Of a DNA stretch of 64,000 nt, positions 54,784 to 63,648 are shown one piece after another. The position numbers were made by a program, and so were the translations under genes. Origin of the DNA: Methyloversatilis discipulorum (GTDB taxonomy: Bacteria; Pseudomonadota; Gammaproteobacteria; Burkholderiales; Rhodocyclaceae); NCBI RefSeq assembly GCF_000527135.1, contig NZ_AZUP01000001.1, positions 3,100,001 through 3,164,000 of the forward strand, given 5' to 3'. The notes beneath the pieces are model-generated. The model was not told the DNA's origin and did not search any database. It worked only from the letters and a program-made list of their open reading frames with translations. Each line of letters begins with the position of its first letter. The first letter of the stretch is position 1.

Positions 54784-55380
54784 TCAGCGATCTGCGCGCA
54801 GTTCCTGAAGGTTCAGCAATGCATCCTGCGTTTTCACCAGAGCGTCGAAGGACGCCCGTTTCCCGGCAAGCGAGAAATCGGAGACGAATTCGCTGAATTC
54901 GGCCTTGCCCTGGCCGGTGACCCGCGTTGCGGCGACCTCCTTGCCCGAGCGGTCGGTGATCTGGCAGCTGAGCTCGACCGAGAAGTCGGTCGGCGGCCAG
55001 GTGACGATGCTGGACGACTGCGACGTGGTGCGGATCTCCGGTTTGATGATCAATACAACCTCGTACTTGTCCAGAGCCTCCTGATCGCTGGCTGACTTGA
55101 GCAGCGTGACGTCGCTGAAGACGTTGCTCAGCACGCGGTAGAAGCCGCCTTCGATGTCGCGATAGGGGTAGTACTTGATCGAATCACCGCCACCGCCGGG
55201 CGTGACGACGGGGGCATCCCGTTGCGCCAGCGTCATGTAATAGCCGACGCGTTTGTTGATCTTTCTGTCGTCGGACACGGCCGAAATCTTGTCGGCATCG
55301 GGCGTGATCACGATGGGGTGACTGCAGGCCCCCAGAACGAGAGCGAACAGCAGGGCGGTCAGCAGGCGAGTGTGGCCCAT
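54784..55380 (-). CDS. lipoprotein of unknown function (first of a pair)
   Basis: The 198 residues begin with a lipoprotein signal (LLTALLFALVLGAC, Cys about 19), then ADKISAVSDDRKINKRVGYY, YYPYRDIEGGFYRVLSNVFS, YEVVLIIKPEIRTTSQSSSI, FSVELSCQITDRSGKEVAAT and a C-terminal charged helix. The pattern resembles periplasmic lipoproteins that respond to or assemble outer-membrane parts, but I assign no family. It is 39 nt after the other lipoprotein gene at 55420-55986 on the same strand. Confidence 0.8.
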   Translation of the reverse strand: MGHTRLLTALLFALVLGACSHPIVITPDADKISAVSDDRKINKRVGYYMTLAQRDAPVVTPGGGGDSIKYYPYRDIEGGFYRVLSNVFSDVTLLKSASDQEALDKYEVVLIIKPEIRTTSQSSSIVTWPPTDFSVELSCQITDRSGKEVAATRVTGQGKAEFSEFVSDFSLAGKRASFDALVKTQDALLNLQELRADR

Positions 55381-55419
55381 GAGGGGGTTCCTTGAACTGG
55401 GAAGTGAGGGGGACGAGGA

Positions 55420-55986
55420 TTACTGGAGAGCGGCCAGGAAGGCGCTATCCGCGTAGAGCGTTGCGAGCAGCTTCTGCACCAGACGCGGGTACTCATTGAC
55501 TGCCTGGGGAATCGCGATGGCGGCCGCGAATGCGGACTCCCACTCGTGATGCACCGATTTCACCTGGTCATAACGGACATCGGTACCCTTCTTCACGACG
55601 AATCGCGCTTCGATATCGCCGAAAGCGACGCTGAAGCCGGAGACGTCTACGTCGTTCCGCAGCACCGTTCCAGTGATTTCGACCTCGCTGTCCGGTGAAA
55701 GACGGCCGGCCAGCTTCAATTCAGTCCGGATCGCCTCGGCGAGGTAATTGCCGAAGGAGTTCTCGTACGGCGACACGAGCGGAGAGGCCCGCAGGGTGAT
55801 TGGATAGGGCGCAGCCTTGGTGACCGGCGCGTCGACGCGGCCAACCTTGGCGGAGAATGGAATGGCCTTGAGACGCTGGACGTTCTCGATCGAACCCGTG
55901 TAGTGAGGAGCGGGAAAATTGCCGCAGCCTGCACCCAGCAGACCCAGAGCAGAAGCCGACAGCCAAACGCGGACTGAATTCATCAT
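55420..55986 (-). CDS. lipoprotein of unknown function (YajG-like in outline)
   Basis: From the ATG at 55986 (a second ATG at 55983 is also possible) the protein has a lipoprotein signal ending LLGAGC, then GNFPAPHYTGSIENVQRLKA, SFGNYLAEAIRTELKLAGRL, SPDSEVEITGTVLRNDVDVS and NEYPRLVQKLLATLYADSAF. The secondary-structure rhythm recalls YajG-type lipoproteins; this is by eye. GC is about 58-62% in lines counted, a little below neighbours. It is adjacent to another lipoprotein gene, and the two probably act together. Confidence 0.75.
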   Translation of the reverse strand: MMNSVRVWLSASALGLLGAGCGNFPAPHYTGSIENVQRLKAIPFSAKVGRVDAPVTKAAPYPITLRASPLVSPYENSFGNYLAEAIRTELKLAGRLSPDSEVEITGTVLRNDVDVSGFSVAFGDIEARFVVKKGTDVRYDQVKSVHHEWESAFAAAIAIPQAVNEYPRLVQKLLATLYADSAFLAALQ

Positions 55987-56409
55987 GTCGAAACGGTCAT
56001 CTATTTGTTGTGATGGCGACGGCAGTCGATGCGTCGCATTCATTTCAAGTATGACATGAGTACCCGGCTCACATAGGCAGGCATGACTTGTGAAACTTTG
56101 TGAACCACGAGGACACGCCGGTCCGGCGCCCCGGCATGGATGGGCGCGCTATTGGCTCGCCGCTTGCAGCGCCGACTCGGCTCGCGCCCCGACTTTGACT
56201 CGAGACGGGATTGGGCAATGGAGCGGGACAAGACTTACAACGGATGCGTGCCAACTGATTCTGGCGTGTGCGCTCGATCAGGAAGTCGCCGTTGGCGATG
56301 GGGGGGCACTCTCCACGAAAACCGTCCCACAGCCAGCACGAGATACGCACTGGTCGCCGCTGCGCCTCGCTTGCGCCATCATGACCGTACCCTCGCAGAA
56401 ACTCGCCAC
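55987..56409. other. intergenic region before the second thiD
   Basis: This 423-bp gap separates the divergent lipoprotein pair from thiD. It must hold both promoters, but I could not pick out convincing -35/-10 pairs. The conserved core elements of a TPP riboswitch (CTGAGA, ACCTGATCTGG) are absent. No gene is supported here; the open frame that spans it lacks recognisable content until the ThiD start at 56410. Confidence 0.5.
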
Positions 56410-57207
56410 ATGATTCCCAACGTCCTCACCATCGCCGGTACCGACCCGACCGGCGGCGCCGGCATACAGGCCGACCTGAAGACCTTTTCCGCGCTTGGCG
56501 CCTACGGCATGAGTGCGATCACCGCGGTGGTGGCGCAGAACACCCGCGGCGTGCGCAGCTTCGTGGCGCTGGAGCCGGATTTCGTCGGCGCGCAGATCGA
56601 CGCGGTGTTCGACGATGTGCGGGTCGATGCGGTGAAGGTGGGCATGATCGCCAACGCGGCGATCGCCCGCGTGGTGGCGGACCGGCTGCGCCGGCATGCG
56701 CGCTGCCCGGTGGTGGTCGATCCGGTCATGGTGGCCAAGAGCGGCGACCATCTGCTGCTGCCGGACGCGGTGGCCGCGCTGCGGGACGAACTGCTGCCGC
56801 TGGCCACACTGATCACGCCCAATCTGCCGGAAGCGGCGGTGCTGCTCGATTGCCCGCCGCCGCAGTCGCTGGACGACATGCGCGCCATGCTGGAAGCGCT
56901 CCATGCGCTCGGGCCGCAGTGGGTGCTGCTGAAGGGCGGACATCTGCGTGCGCCGCACAGCACCGATCTGCTGGGCGGTCCGGATGGCGTGCTCGAACTG
57001 CCGGCGCAGCGCATCAACACCACCCGCGATCACGGCACCGGCTGCACGCTTGCTGCCGCGGCGGCAGCGTTGTTGGCGGAAAACGAAGTGGTGAGCGCGG
57101 TGCGCCGGGCGAAGGATTATCTCAATGCGGCGCTGGCCGCAGCCGGTGAGCTGGACGTCGGTGCTGGACGCGGGCCGGTTCATCACTTTCACGCGCTGTG
57201 GAAATAA
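56410..57207 (+). CDS. thiD: bifunctional hydroxymethylpyrimidine kinase/phosphomethylpyrimidine kinase
   Basis: A canonical ThiD. From the ATG at 56410 it has 265 residues, the usual length: VLTIAGTDPTGGAGIQADLK, TFSALGAYGMSAITAVVAQN, AVKVGMIANAAIARVVADRL, VVVDPVMVAKSGDHLLLPDA, LITPNLPEAAVLLD and the catalytic RDHGTGCTLAAAAAALLAEN. It differs from the copy at 51.9 kb, which has an acidic insertion. Having both suggests a division of roles, for example synthesis and salvage, or that one is dispensable. Confidence 0.95.
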   Translation: MIPNVLTIAGTDPTGGAGIQADLKTFSALGAYGMSAITAVVAQNTRGVRSFVALEPDFVGAQIDAVFDDVRVDAVKVGMIANAAIARVVADRLRRHARCPVVVDPVMVAKSGDHLLLPDAVAALRDELLPLATLITPNLPEAAVLLDCPPPQSLDDMRAMLEALHALGPQWVLLKGGHLRAPHSTDLLGGPDGVLELPAQRINTTRDHGTGCTLAAAAAALLAENEVVSAVRRAKDYLNAALAAAGELDVGAGRGPVHHFHALWK

Positions 57208-57276
57208 CCGGCCGACGCTTCGCCCCGGCGGCAACGCCGTCCCCTCGAATCCTGCAGTCTGAATCTTGAATCAGCC

Positions 57277-58080
57277 CTACAGCGTGCCGCGCGGCTTGCG
57301 CCCCGACTTCGCCGCGAGCGCGTCATACACCGCATTGGGCAGCAGCCGCATCAACTTGGCGACGATGCCCATCTGCCACGGGATGACGGCGTAGCTGCGC
57401 GGGCCGTCGATGAAGCGGCCGAAGCGTTCGGCGGCGTCGGCCGCTTCGAGCATGAAGGGCATCGGGTAGGGGTTCTTCTCGGTCATCGGCGTGTCGATGT
57501 AGCCGGGGCACAGCGTCTTCACCCGCACGCCGCTGCCGCGCAGTTCGACGCGCAGGCTTTCCAGGTAGCTGATCGCCGCCGCCTTCGATGCGCTGTAGGC
57601 GCCGGCACCGGGCAGACCGCGGATGCCGGCGACCGAGGCGACGCCGACCAGCGTGCCCGAGCCGCGCGCCTGCATCGGCTTCACGAAGGGCGCGAAGGTG
57701 CGCACCAGCCCCAGCACATTGATGTCGAATACCGCTTCGAAGGCCGGCAGGTCTTCCTGCTCGCCGGTCAGCGTGCCGACCGATACGCCGGCGTTGCCGA
57801 TGACGATGTCGGGCACGCCGACGCGGGCGATGAAATCTTCGGCCGCGGCGCGCAGCGCGTCGGTGTCGCGCACGTCGGCGGTGTAATGAAGGTGCTGGCC
57901 CGGCAGGCTGGCCGTCACCTTTTCGAGCAGCTCAGCGCGGCGCGCGACCAGACCGAGTGTGGCGCCCTGTGCCGCGTAATGGCGCGCCAGCGCCTCGCCG
58001 ATGCCGGTCGATGCGCCGGTCAAAAAAACAACGGGTGCCGCGCGGGCACCCGTCGTCATCGTCGAAACGTCCGGTTTCAC
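57277..58080 (-). CDS. short-chain dehydrogenase/reductase family oxidoreductase
   Basis: NAD(P)-dependent oxidoreductase with a Rossmann fold. The 267 residues show the cofactor loop VVFLTGASTGIGEALARHYA, VIGNAGVSVGTLTGEQED, a serine in VGVASVAGIRGLPGAGAYSA and the catalytic YSASKAAAISYLESLRVELR. A C-terminal hydrophobic region (VIPWQMGIVAKLMRLLPNAV) suggests membrane association. Its start overlaps the dsbA stop by 4 nt. Substrate unknown. Confidence 0.92.
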   Translation of the reverse strand: MKPDVSTMTTGARAAPVVFLTGASTGIGEALARHYAAQGATLGLVARRAELLEKVTASLPGQHLHYTADVRDTDALRAAAEDFIARVGVPDIVIGNAGVSVGTLTGEQEDLPAFEAVFDINVLGLVRTFAPFVKPMQARGSGTLVGVASVAGIRGLPGAGAYSASKAAAISYLESLRVELRGSGVRVKTLCPGYIDTPMTEKNPYPMPFMLEAADAAERFGRFIDGPRSYAVIPWQMGIVAKLMRLLPNAVYDALAAKSGRKPRGTL

Positions 58081-58718
58081 TTCTTGCCGGCAGCAGCGCG
58101 CTCGGCGCGGGCGCGCTCGATCAGCGCGTCGAGGTTGGCGAGCATGCCGTCGAAGGTGTTGCCCAGCGCGATGTACTTGCCATCGACCACCAGCGCCGGC
58201 ACGCCGGTCAGCTGGTAGGCGGCGCTCATCTGCTGCGCACGCTGCACCTTGCCGGACACGGCGAAGGACTTGGCGGTGTCTTCGAACTTCTTGCCGTCGA
58301 TGCCGTTCTTGCCCATCCAGGTCGCAATGGTGCCGATGTCATTGAAGGCCTGACGTTCGACGTGGATGGCGTCGAACACCTTGCCGTGCATGCGATCCAG
58401 CTCGCCCATGGTTTCCAGCGTGTAGTAGGTCTGCGCGCCGGCCACCCACGACTGGCGGAAGATCGCCGGTACGCGCTTGAAGGTGACGTCGGCCGGCAGC
58501 TTGGTCAGCCACTTCTTCAGCGTCGGCTCGAGGTCGAAGCAGTGCGGGCAGCCGTACCAGAAGAACTCGATCACTTCGACCTTGTTGCCCGGCTCGGTGG
58601 ACTGCGCCGGCTTGATTTCACGGTAGTCCTTGTCGGTCAGCGGCGCGGCGGTGGCGGTGCCGATGGACATGAAGCCGGCGACGGCCAGCGCGGCAAGGGC
58701 TTTGAATCCGAATTTCAT
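58077..58718 (-). CDS. dsbA: thiol:disulfide interchange protein DsbA
   Basis: DsbA introduces disulfides into periplasmic proteins. The 213 residues have a signal peptide (FKALAALAVAGFMSIGTATA), the thioredoxin active site EFFWYGCPHCFDLEP with CPHC, and the cis-proline loop YQLTGVPALVVDGKYIALGN. It follows a SPOR-domain gene by 25 nt and overlaps an SDR gene. Its normal partner DsbB is not in the window. Confidence 0.95.
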   Translation of the reverse strand: MKFGFKALAALAVAGFMSIGTATAAPLTDKDYREIKPAQSTEPGNKVEVIEFFWYGCPHCFDLEPTLKKWLTKLPADVTFKRVPAIFRQSWVAGAQTYYTLETMGELDRMHGKVFDAIHVERQAFNDIGTIATWMGKNGIDGKKFEDTAKSFAVSGKVQRAQQMSAAYQLTGVPALVVDGKYIALGNTFDGMLANLDALIERARAERAAAGKK

Positions 58719-58743
58719 GCTGTCTCCTTATTCTGAATCGACG

Positions 58744-59313
58744 TCATCGGACAATCGAGGCGTCGATTCCGTTCTGTGCAAGGTCAGCGCGTACGCGCTG
58801 CATGTCTTCCGCGTTGGCGAAGGGGCCCAAGCGCACCCGGTACAGCGTGCCCTTGCCGGGCACGGTACCTTTCTGCACCGAAGATTCCAGACCGATCAAC
58901 GCAAGACGGGCGCGCAGGTTGTCCGCTTCTTCTTCCGACGAGAATGCTCCGGCCTGCAGCAGCAGCGAGGCCGGCGGCTGGGCGGCCGCTGGCTGCTCCG
59001 CGGCAGCAGCCGGCTTCGCTTCCGGCGCGGTGGGTGGCGCCGGCGTGTTGCCGGGCAGCGTTTCGTAGAAGTCGAAGCGTGGCTTCGCTGGGGCCTTGTC
59101 GCCAGGCTTGCCCGGCAGTGCGGCCGGCTCGGCCGGGGGCTGCGCCGGCGGCGGCGCGCTGCCGCGGACCTGCAGCGGCAGCGAAGAGCCGTTGATGTAC
59201 CACATGACGCCGGCGCTCAGCACCACACCGAGCACCAGGCCGATGAAGATGCCGACCACGGTGCCGCCGCGGCTCTTGCGTGCAGATGATTTCTTCGCTG
59301 GGGCCTTGGCCAT
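58744..59313 (-). CDS. SPOR domain-containing protein (FtsN-like)
   Basis: A peptidoglycan-binding cell-division type protein. The 189 residues have a short basic cytoplasmic N-terminus, one TM segment (GIFIGLVLGVVLSAGVMWYI), a Pro/Ala-rich linker and a C-terminal SPOR domain (LLLQAGAFSSEEEADNLRAR; LYRVRLGPFANAEDMQRVRA). That layout is the one seen in FtsN-like proteins. It begins immediately after the argS stop. A role at the septum is inferred. Confidence 0.92.
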   Translation of the reverse strand: MAKAPAKKSSARKSRGGTVVGIFIGLVLGVVLSAGVMWYINGSSLPLQVRGSAPPPAQPPAEPAALPGKPGDKAPAKPRFDFYETLPGNTPAPPTAPEAKPAAAAEQPAAAQPPASLLLQAGAFSSEEEADNLRARLALIGLESSVQKGTVPGKGTLYRVRLGPFANAEDMQRVRADLAQNGIDASIVR

Positions 59314-61056
59314 TTACATGGTTTCCGGAGCGGACACGCCGAGCAGGGCGAGGCCGTTGGCGATGACCTGCCGGGTGGCCGCTGCCAGTGCGAGGCGGGC
59401 TTCGCGCACGGCCAGATCGTCGACCAGCATGCGCGAGGCGTTGTAGAAGGCGTGGAAATCGGACGCCACGTCGCGCAGGTAGAAGGCGACCGAGTGCGGC
59501 GCGCGGTCGGCCACCGCCGCAGTGATCACGTCCGGGAATTCGGCCAGGCGCTGTGCCAGCAGCAGTTCCTTCTCGCCGGACAGACTGTCCACCGGCACGC
59601 CCTGCAGCAAGGACAGGTCGAGCGCATGGTTGGCGACCGCCTCGCGGATGACCGAACAGATGCGCGCGTGCGCGTACTGGATGTAATAGACCGGGTTGTC
59701 GTTCGATTCGGACTTGGCCAGATCGAGGTCGAAATCGAGGTGCTGGTCGCTTTTGCGCAGCACGTAGAAGAAACGGGCGGCGTCGTTGCCGACTTCCGCG
59801 CGCAGGTCGCGCAGCGTGACGAAGTCGCCCGAGCGCTTGCCCATGGCCGCCTTTTCGCCACCGCGATAGAGCACGGCGAACTGCACCAGCGCGATCTCCA
59901 GCTTGTCCGGATTCTCGCCGAGTGCGGCCAGTGCGCCCTTCACGCGCGGGATGTAACCGTGATGATCGGCGCCCCAGACGTCGATCACCAGATCGAAACC
60001 GCGGGCGAATTTCTCGGCGTGATAGGCGATGTCGGACGCGAAATAGGTGTACGCGCCGTTGTCGCGGCGGACCACGCGGTCCTTCTCGTCACCGAAATGG
60101 GTGGAGCGGAACCACAATGCGCCGTCCTGTTCGTAGATGTGGCCGGCGTCCTGCAGGCGCTTCACCGCGCGATCGACCGCACCGTTGGTGTGCAGCGACT
60201 GCTCCGAGTACCAGACGTCGTAGTGCACGCGGAATTCGCCGAGGTCGTTGCGCTGGTCGGCCAGCATCGCGTCGAGCGCGAAGCGGTGCACCGTCCACCA
60301 GTCGTCGCCGAGCGTCTTCTTGGCGGCGGCGATCAGCGCGTCGAGCATGGCGTCGGCGGTGTCGCCCGGTACCGAGGCGTCGGGCAGGTCGGCCGTGTGG
60401 CGGTTCAGGCGGGTGCCCTGTTGCACGAACAGTTCGGAGCCGATGTCGCGCACGTAGTCGCCGCGGTAACCGTCGGCCGGGAACTTGACCGCCGTGCCCT
60501 GGGTTTCGAGGTAGCGCAGCCATACCGACACGGCCAGGATGTCCATCTGACGGCCAGCGTCGTTCACGTAGAACTCGCGGGTGACCGCATAGCCGGCCGC
60601 TTCCAGCAGATTCGACAGCGCCGAGCCGTAGGCTGCGCCGCGGCCGTGGCCGACGTGCAGCGGGCCGGTCGGATTGGCCGACACGAATTCGATCTGCACC
60701 TTCCGGCCGGCGCCGCTGTCCGAGCGGCCGTAGCGTTCGCGTTCGGCGAGGATGCGGCCGACGATGGCCTGCTTCACCGAGGCGCTGAAGAAGAAGTTGA
60801 TGAAGCCGGCACCCGCCACCTCGGCGCGCTCGATCACGGTGGACGGCGGCAGTTCGCGCACGATGCGTTCGGCGATCACGCGCGGGTTCTGCTTCAGCGC
60901 CTTGGCCAGCTGCAGTGCGACGTTGCAGGCGAGATCGCCGTGCGCGGCCTGCTTCGGGCGATCGAGAATGATGTCGGGCGCGGCGAGGTCAGGTGCCACG
61001 CTGGCGAGCGAGGCATGCAGCAGACGGGTCAGTTCCTGGCGCAGTTCGGGGGTCAT
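59314..61056 (-). CDS. argS: arginyl-tRNA synthetase
   Basis: ArgS charges tRNA(Arg). From the ATG at 61056 it has 580 residues: MTPELRQELTRLLHASLASV, AAHGDLACNVALQLAKALKQ, the class I HIGH motif as PTGPLHVGHGRGAAYGSALS, the MGKRSGDF segment in place of KMSKS, and the C-terminal anticodon-binding helices (YNASRMLVDDLAVREARLAL). The in-frame extension to 61203 is low in family likeness. It leads the argS-SPOR-dsbA-SDR operon with no gap to the SPOR gene. Confidence 0.96.
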   Translation of the reverse strand: MTPELRQELTRLLHASLASVAPDLAAPDIILDRPKQAAHGDLACNVALQLAKALKQNPRVIAERIVRELPPSTVIERAEVAGAGFINFFFSASVKQAIVGRILAERERYGRSDSGAGRKVQIEFVSANPTGPLHVGHGRGAAYGSALSNLLEAAGYAVTREFYVNDAGRQMDILAVSVWLRYLETQGTAVKFPADGYRGDYVRDIGSELFVQQGTRLNRHTADLPDASVPGDTADAMLDALIAAAKKTLGDDWWTVHRFALDAMLADQRNDLGEFRVHYDVWYSEQSLHTNGAVDRAVKRLQDAGHIYEQDGALWFRSTHFGDEKDRVVRRDNGAYTYFASDIAYHAEKFARGFDLVIDVWGADHHGYIPRVKGALAALGENPDKLEIALVQFAVLYRGGEKAAMGKRSGDFVTLRDLRAEVGNDAARFFYVLRKSDQHLDFDLDLAKSESNDNPVYYIQYAHARICSVIREAVANHALDLSLLQGVPVDSLSGEKELLLAQRLAEFPDVITAAVADRAPHSVAFYLRDVASDFHAFYNASRMLVDDLAVREARLALAAATRQVIANGLALLGVSAPETM

Positions 61057-61265
61057 GAATGGAACGAGGGCGCGAAGCGCAGAAGCATTTGAAGACCGCG
61101 AAGTATAACGCGAGCCCGTGGAGGCCCGCCGCGCGCGGCTTCCGGGGCGGCAGGCCTTCTTGTACAGTGCGCGCTCCCGCGCCGCTGCCGAATTGAGCAA
61201 CATGACGTTTCACGCCGCCCGTCCGACCCCTGCCGATCCGCTGCCCGCGGTGAAGGGCTGAACCG

Positions 61266-62795
61266 ATGCGCTGGTTGCGACTGCTCAAGATCGTCACCGT
61301 CAGCCTGCGTTTCGGGCTCGACCAGATGCTGATCGACGCCGGCAGCAAGCTGCGCTTCGCCGGTCTGCTGCGCGTCACCCGGCTCGGCCGCCGCTTCGAC
61401 GCGCCGCGGGCGGTCCGTCTGCGCCAGGCGCTGGAGGCGCTCGGCCCGATCTTCGTCAAGTTCGGCCAGATGCTCTCTACGCGGCGTGACCTGCTGCCGC
61501 CCGATCTGGCCGACGAGCTGGCCAAGCTGCAGGACCGCGTGCCGCCCTTCCCGTCGGAGCAGGCGATCGCCCGCCTCGAAGCCTTCTACGGCAAGCCGCT
61601 GGCGCAGGTTTTCCGCAGCTTCGAAACACAGCCGGTGGCCTCCGCCTCGGTCGCCCAGGTGCACTTCGCGGTGCTGCCGACCGGCGAGGACGTGGCGGTC
61701 AAGGTGCTGCGACCGGGCATCGAGCACGTCATCGCCAACGACATCGCGCTGATGGAAACCGCCGCCACGCTGCTCGAACGCGTGTGGTCGGAAGGCCGCC
61801 GGCTGAAGGCGCGCGAGGTGGTGGCGGAGTTTTCCAAGCATCTCGGCGACGAGCTGGACCTGATGCGCGAGGCGTCGAACTGTTCGCAGCTGCGCCGCAA
61901 CTTCCGCGATTCGCCGCTGCTCGCGGTGCCCGAGGTGTACTGGGACTACTGCGGTCCCGGCGCCATGGTGATGCAGCGCATGTACGGCCTGCCGATCTCG
62001 CAGGTCCATGCCTTGCGCGCCCAAGGCGTGGACATGGCTGCGCTGTCGCGCGCCGGCGTCGAAATCTTCTTCACCCAGGTGTTCCGCGACGGCTTCTTCC
62101 ATGCCGACATGCACCCGGGCAACATCTTCGTCGCGCCGGACGGCCAGTACATCGCGCTCGACTTCGGCATCATGGGCACGCTGACCGACGTCGACAAGAA
62201 CTACCTGGCGCAGAACTTCCTCGCCTTCTTCCAGCGCGACTACAAGCGCGTCGCGCAGGCCCACGTCGACGCCGGCTGGGTGCCGCGCGGTACCCGGGTC
62301 GATGAATTCGAAGCGTCGATCCGCGCCGTCTGCGAACCCATCTTCGACAAGCCGCTGAAGGAAATCGAGTTCGGCCGCACGCTGCTGCGCCTGTTCCAGG
62401 TGTCGCGCCGCTTCAACGTCGAAATCCAGCCGCAGCTGGTGATGCTGCAGAAGACGCTGCTCAACATCGAAGGCCTGGGCCGGCAGCTCGATCCGGAACT
62501 GGATCTGTGGAAGACCGCCAAGCCCTTCCTCGAACGCTGGATGAGCGAACAGATGGGCTGGCGCGCGCTGCGCCGCAAGCTGGTCGAAGAGGCGCCGGGC
62601 TGGGCGCTGACCATGCCCGAGCTGCCCCGACTGGCGCACCGCGTGCTGAGTCAGGCCGCTGCGCACGATGCGCTGCATGACCCCATCATCATCGAGCGAC
62701 GCAGCCGTCGCCAGCTGCGCTGGCTGCGCATACTGAGCGCACTGGTCGCCGTGCTGATCGGCCTCGAAATCTGGCGCATCGCCGCCGGCCTGTAG
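61266..62795 (+). CDS. ubiB: ubiquinone biosynthesis regulatory protein kinase-like UbiB
   Basis: UbiB is an atypical kinase-like ATPase (ABC1/ADCK family) required for ubiquinone hydroxylations. The 509 residues show the KxGQ motif in [20 protein letters not shown], the Ala-rich loop [33 protein letters not shown], the catalytic [20 protein letters not shown] and the [23 protein letters not shown]. Two hydrophobic segments end the protein ([20 protein letters not shown]). ubiE and ubiJ are not adjacent. It is divergent from argS. Confidence 0.95.
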   Translation: MRWLRLLKIVTVSLRFGLDQMLIDAGSKLRFAGLLRVTRLGRRFDAPRAVRLRQALEALGPIFVKFGQMLSTRRDLLPPDLADELAKLQDRVPPFPSEQAIARLEAFYGKPLAQVFRSFETQPVASASVAQVHFAVLPTGEDVAVKVLRPGIEHVIANDIALMETAATLLERVWSEGRRLKAREVVAEFSKHLGDELDLMREASNCSQLRRNFRDSPLLAVPEVYWDYCGPGAMVMQRMYGLPISQVHALRAQGVDMAALSRAGVEIFFTQVFRDGFFHADMHPGNIFVAPDGQYIALDFGIMGTLTDVDKNYLAQNFLAFFQRDYKRVAQAHVDAGWVPRGTRVDEFEASIRAVCEPIFDKPLKEIEFGRTLLRLFQVSRRFNVEIQPQLVMLQKTLLNIEGLGRQLDPELDLWKTAKPFLERWMSEQMGWRALRRKLVEEAPGWALTMPELPRLAHRVLSQAAAHDALHDPIIIERRSRRQLRWLRILSALVAVLIGLEIWRIAAGL

Positions 62796-62936
62796 GGAAA
62801 AACGCCCGAAAGGGCGCCCTCAAGTCGGCGCCCCAGCCGTCGTTAGTGATCCTTCATGCCGCGAGATCACAACGATGAAAACGACCACGGTAGATACGCA
62901 TCACGGCTGCACGGCGTCCCACCGGGAGGACGCGCG

Positions 62937-63545
62937 ATGACGCCGACGCACCCCACACGCCTCGGCGCGCTGGCCGGGTCGATGACCCGCTCGGTACGCG
63001 GCGCGGCGATGACCTTTTCGCAGATCGTGTCCGAACGCGTCGGCATGTCGGTGTCGCATGTCGCGCTGGCGGACCGCGAGTCGCTGCAGCGCAGCTTGTG
63101 CGCGCTCGACGAGTTCAGCGGCGGCCGCCTGTGCGTGGTCGCGCAGCGCATGCGCACCGCCGACGGCCAGGCGGCCGAAGCGCTGCTGGCGCTGCCGGAG
63201 GAGGGCGCGCTGCTCATCGTGCGGCGCATGCTCGGTCTGGCCGACGTCTCCGACGAACTGACCGAACTCGAGCAGGACGCGCTGGCCGAAGCCGGCAGCA
63301 TCGTCATCGATGCCTGCAGCGGCGGCCTCGCCGGCGCCTTCGGCTGGAAGGTCGAAGCAACGCAACCGCGCGTCGCGCTGTCGTCGCGTGACTGCGGCTT
63401 CGGCGTCGACGAATCGCTGCAGAACGCGCTGGTCACCCACCTGCACATCCACCTGTCCGGCCTGCGGGTCGAAGGGCGTGTGGTGCTCGAAATGGTGGCC
63501 GACACGGCGCTGCCGGCCGCCTCGCCCTATCCACTTTCGGCCTGA
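62937..63545 (+). CDS. CheX/CheC-like chemotaxis phosphatase domain protein
   Basis: CheC and CheX remove phosphate from CheY-type regulators. From the ATG at 62937, with GGGAGGA about 6 nt upstream, it has 202 residues: MTFSQIVSERVGMSVSHVAL, EEGALLIVRRMLGLADVSDE, and the family segment LTELEQDALAEAGSIVIDAC SG and a C-terminal LEMVADTALP tail. The segment ELEQDALAEAGSIVIDACSG is reminiscent of the CheC active helix (ExxN-like), though I see D in place of the usual N. It stands alone, about 20 kb from the Pil-Chp genes. Confidence 0.75.
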   Translation: MTPTHPTRLGALAGSMTRSVRGAAMTFSQIVSERVGMSVSHVALADRESLQRSLCALDEFSGGRLCVVAQRMRTADGQAAEALLALPEEGALLIVRRMLGLADVSDELTELEQDALAEAGSIVIDACSGGLAGAFGWKVEATQPRVALSSRDCGFGVDESLQNALVTHLHIHLSGLRVEGRVVLEMVADTALPAASPYPLSA

Positions 63546-63648
63546 TCGAAAAACAGCCGCTTTCCTTTGCCCATCAGCGTTTGCGCGCCGTTATCATTGC
63601 GCTCGCGCGGCGTCGTGCCGCGCCGCGCAATGTTCCACCGGGGCGTTC

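Noticed and set aside
55987..56409. TPP riboswitch before thiD
   Set aside because: The CTGAGA and ACCTGATCTGG core elements are missing; the 76-bp gap before the first thiD is also too short.
59452..61092. 546-codon open frame opposite argS
   Set aside because: Shadow frame; argS on the other strand is unambiguous.
62803..62816. Hairpin CGCCCGAAAGGGCG after ubiB as a terminator
   Set aside because: The T-run needed for termination lies on the wrong strand for ubiB, and no minus-strand gene is nearby to use it.
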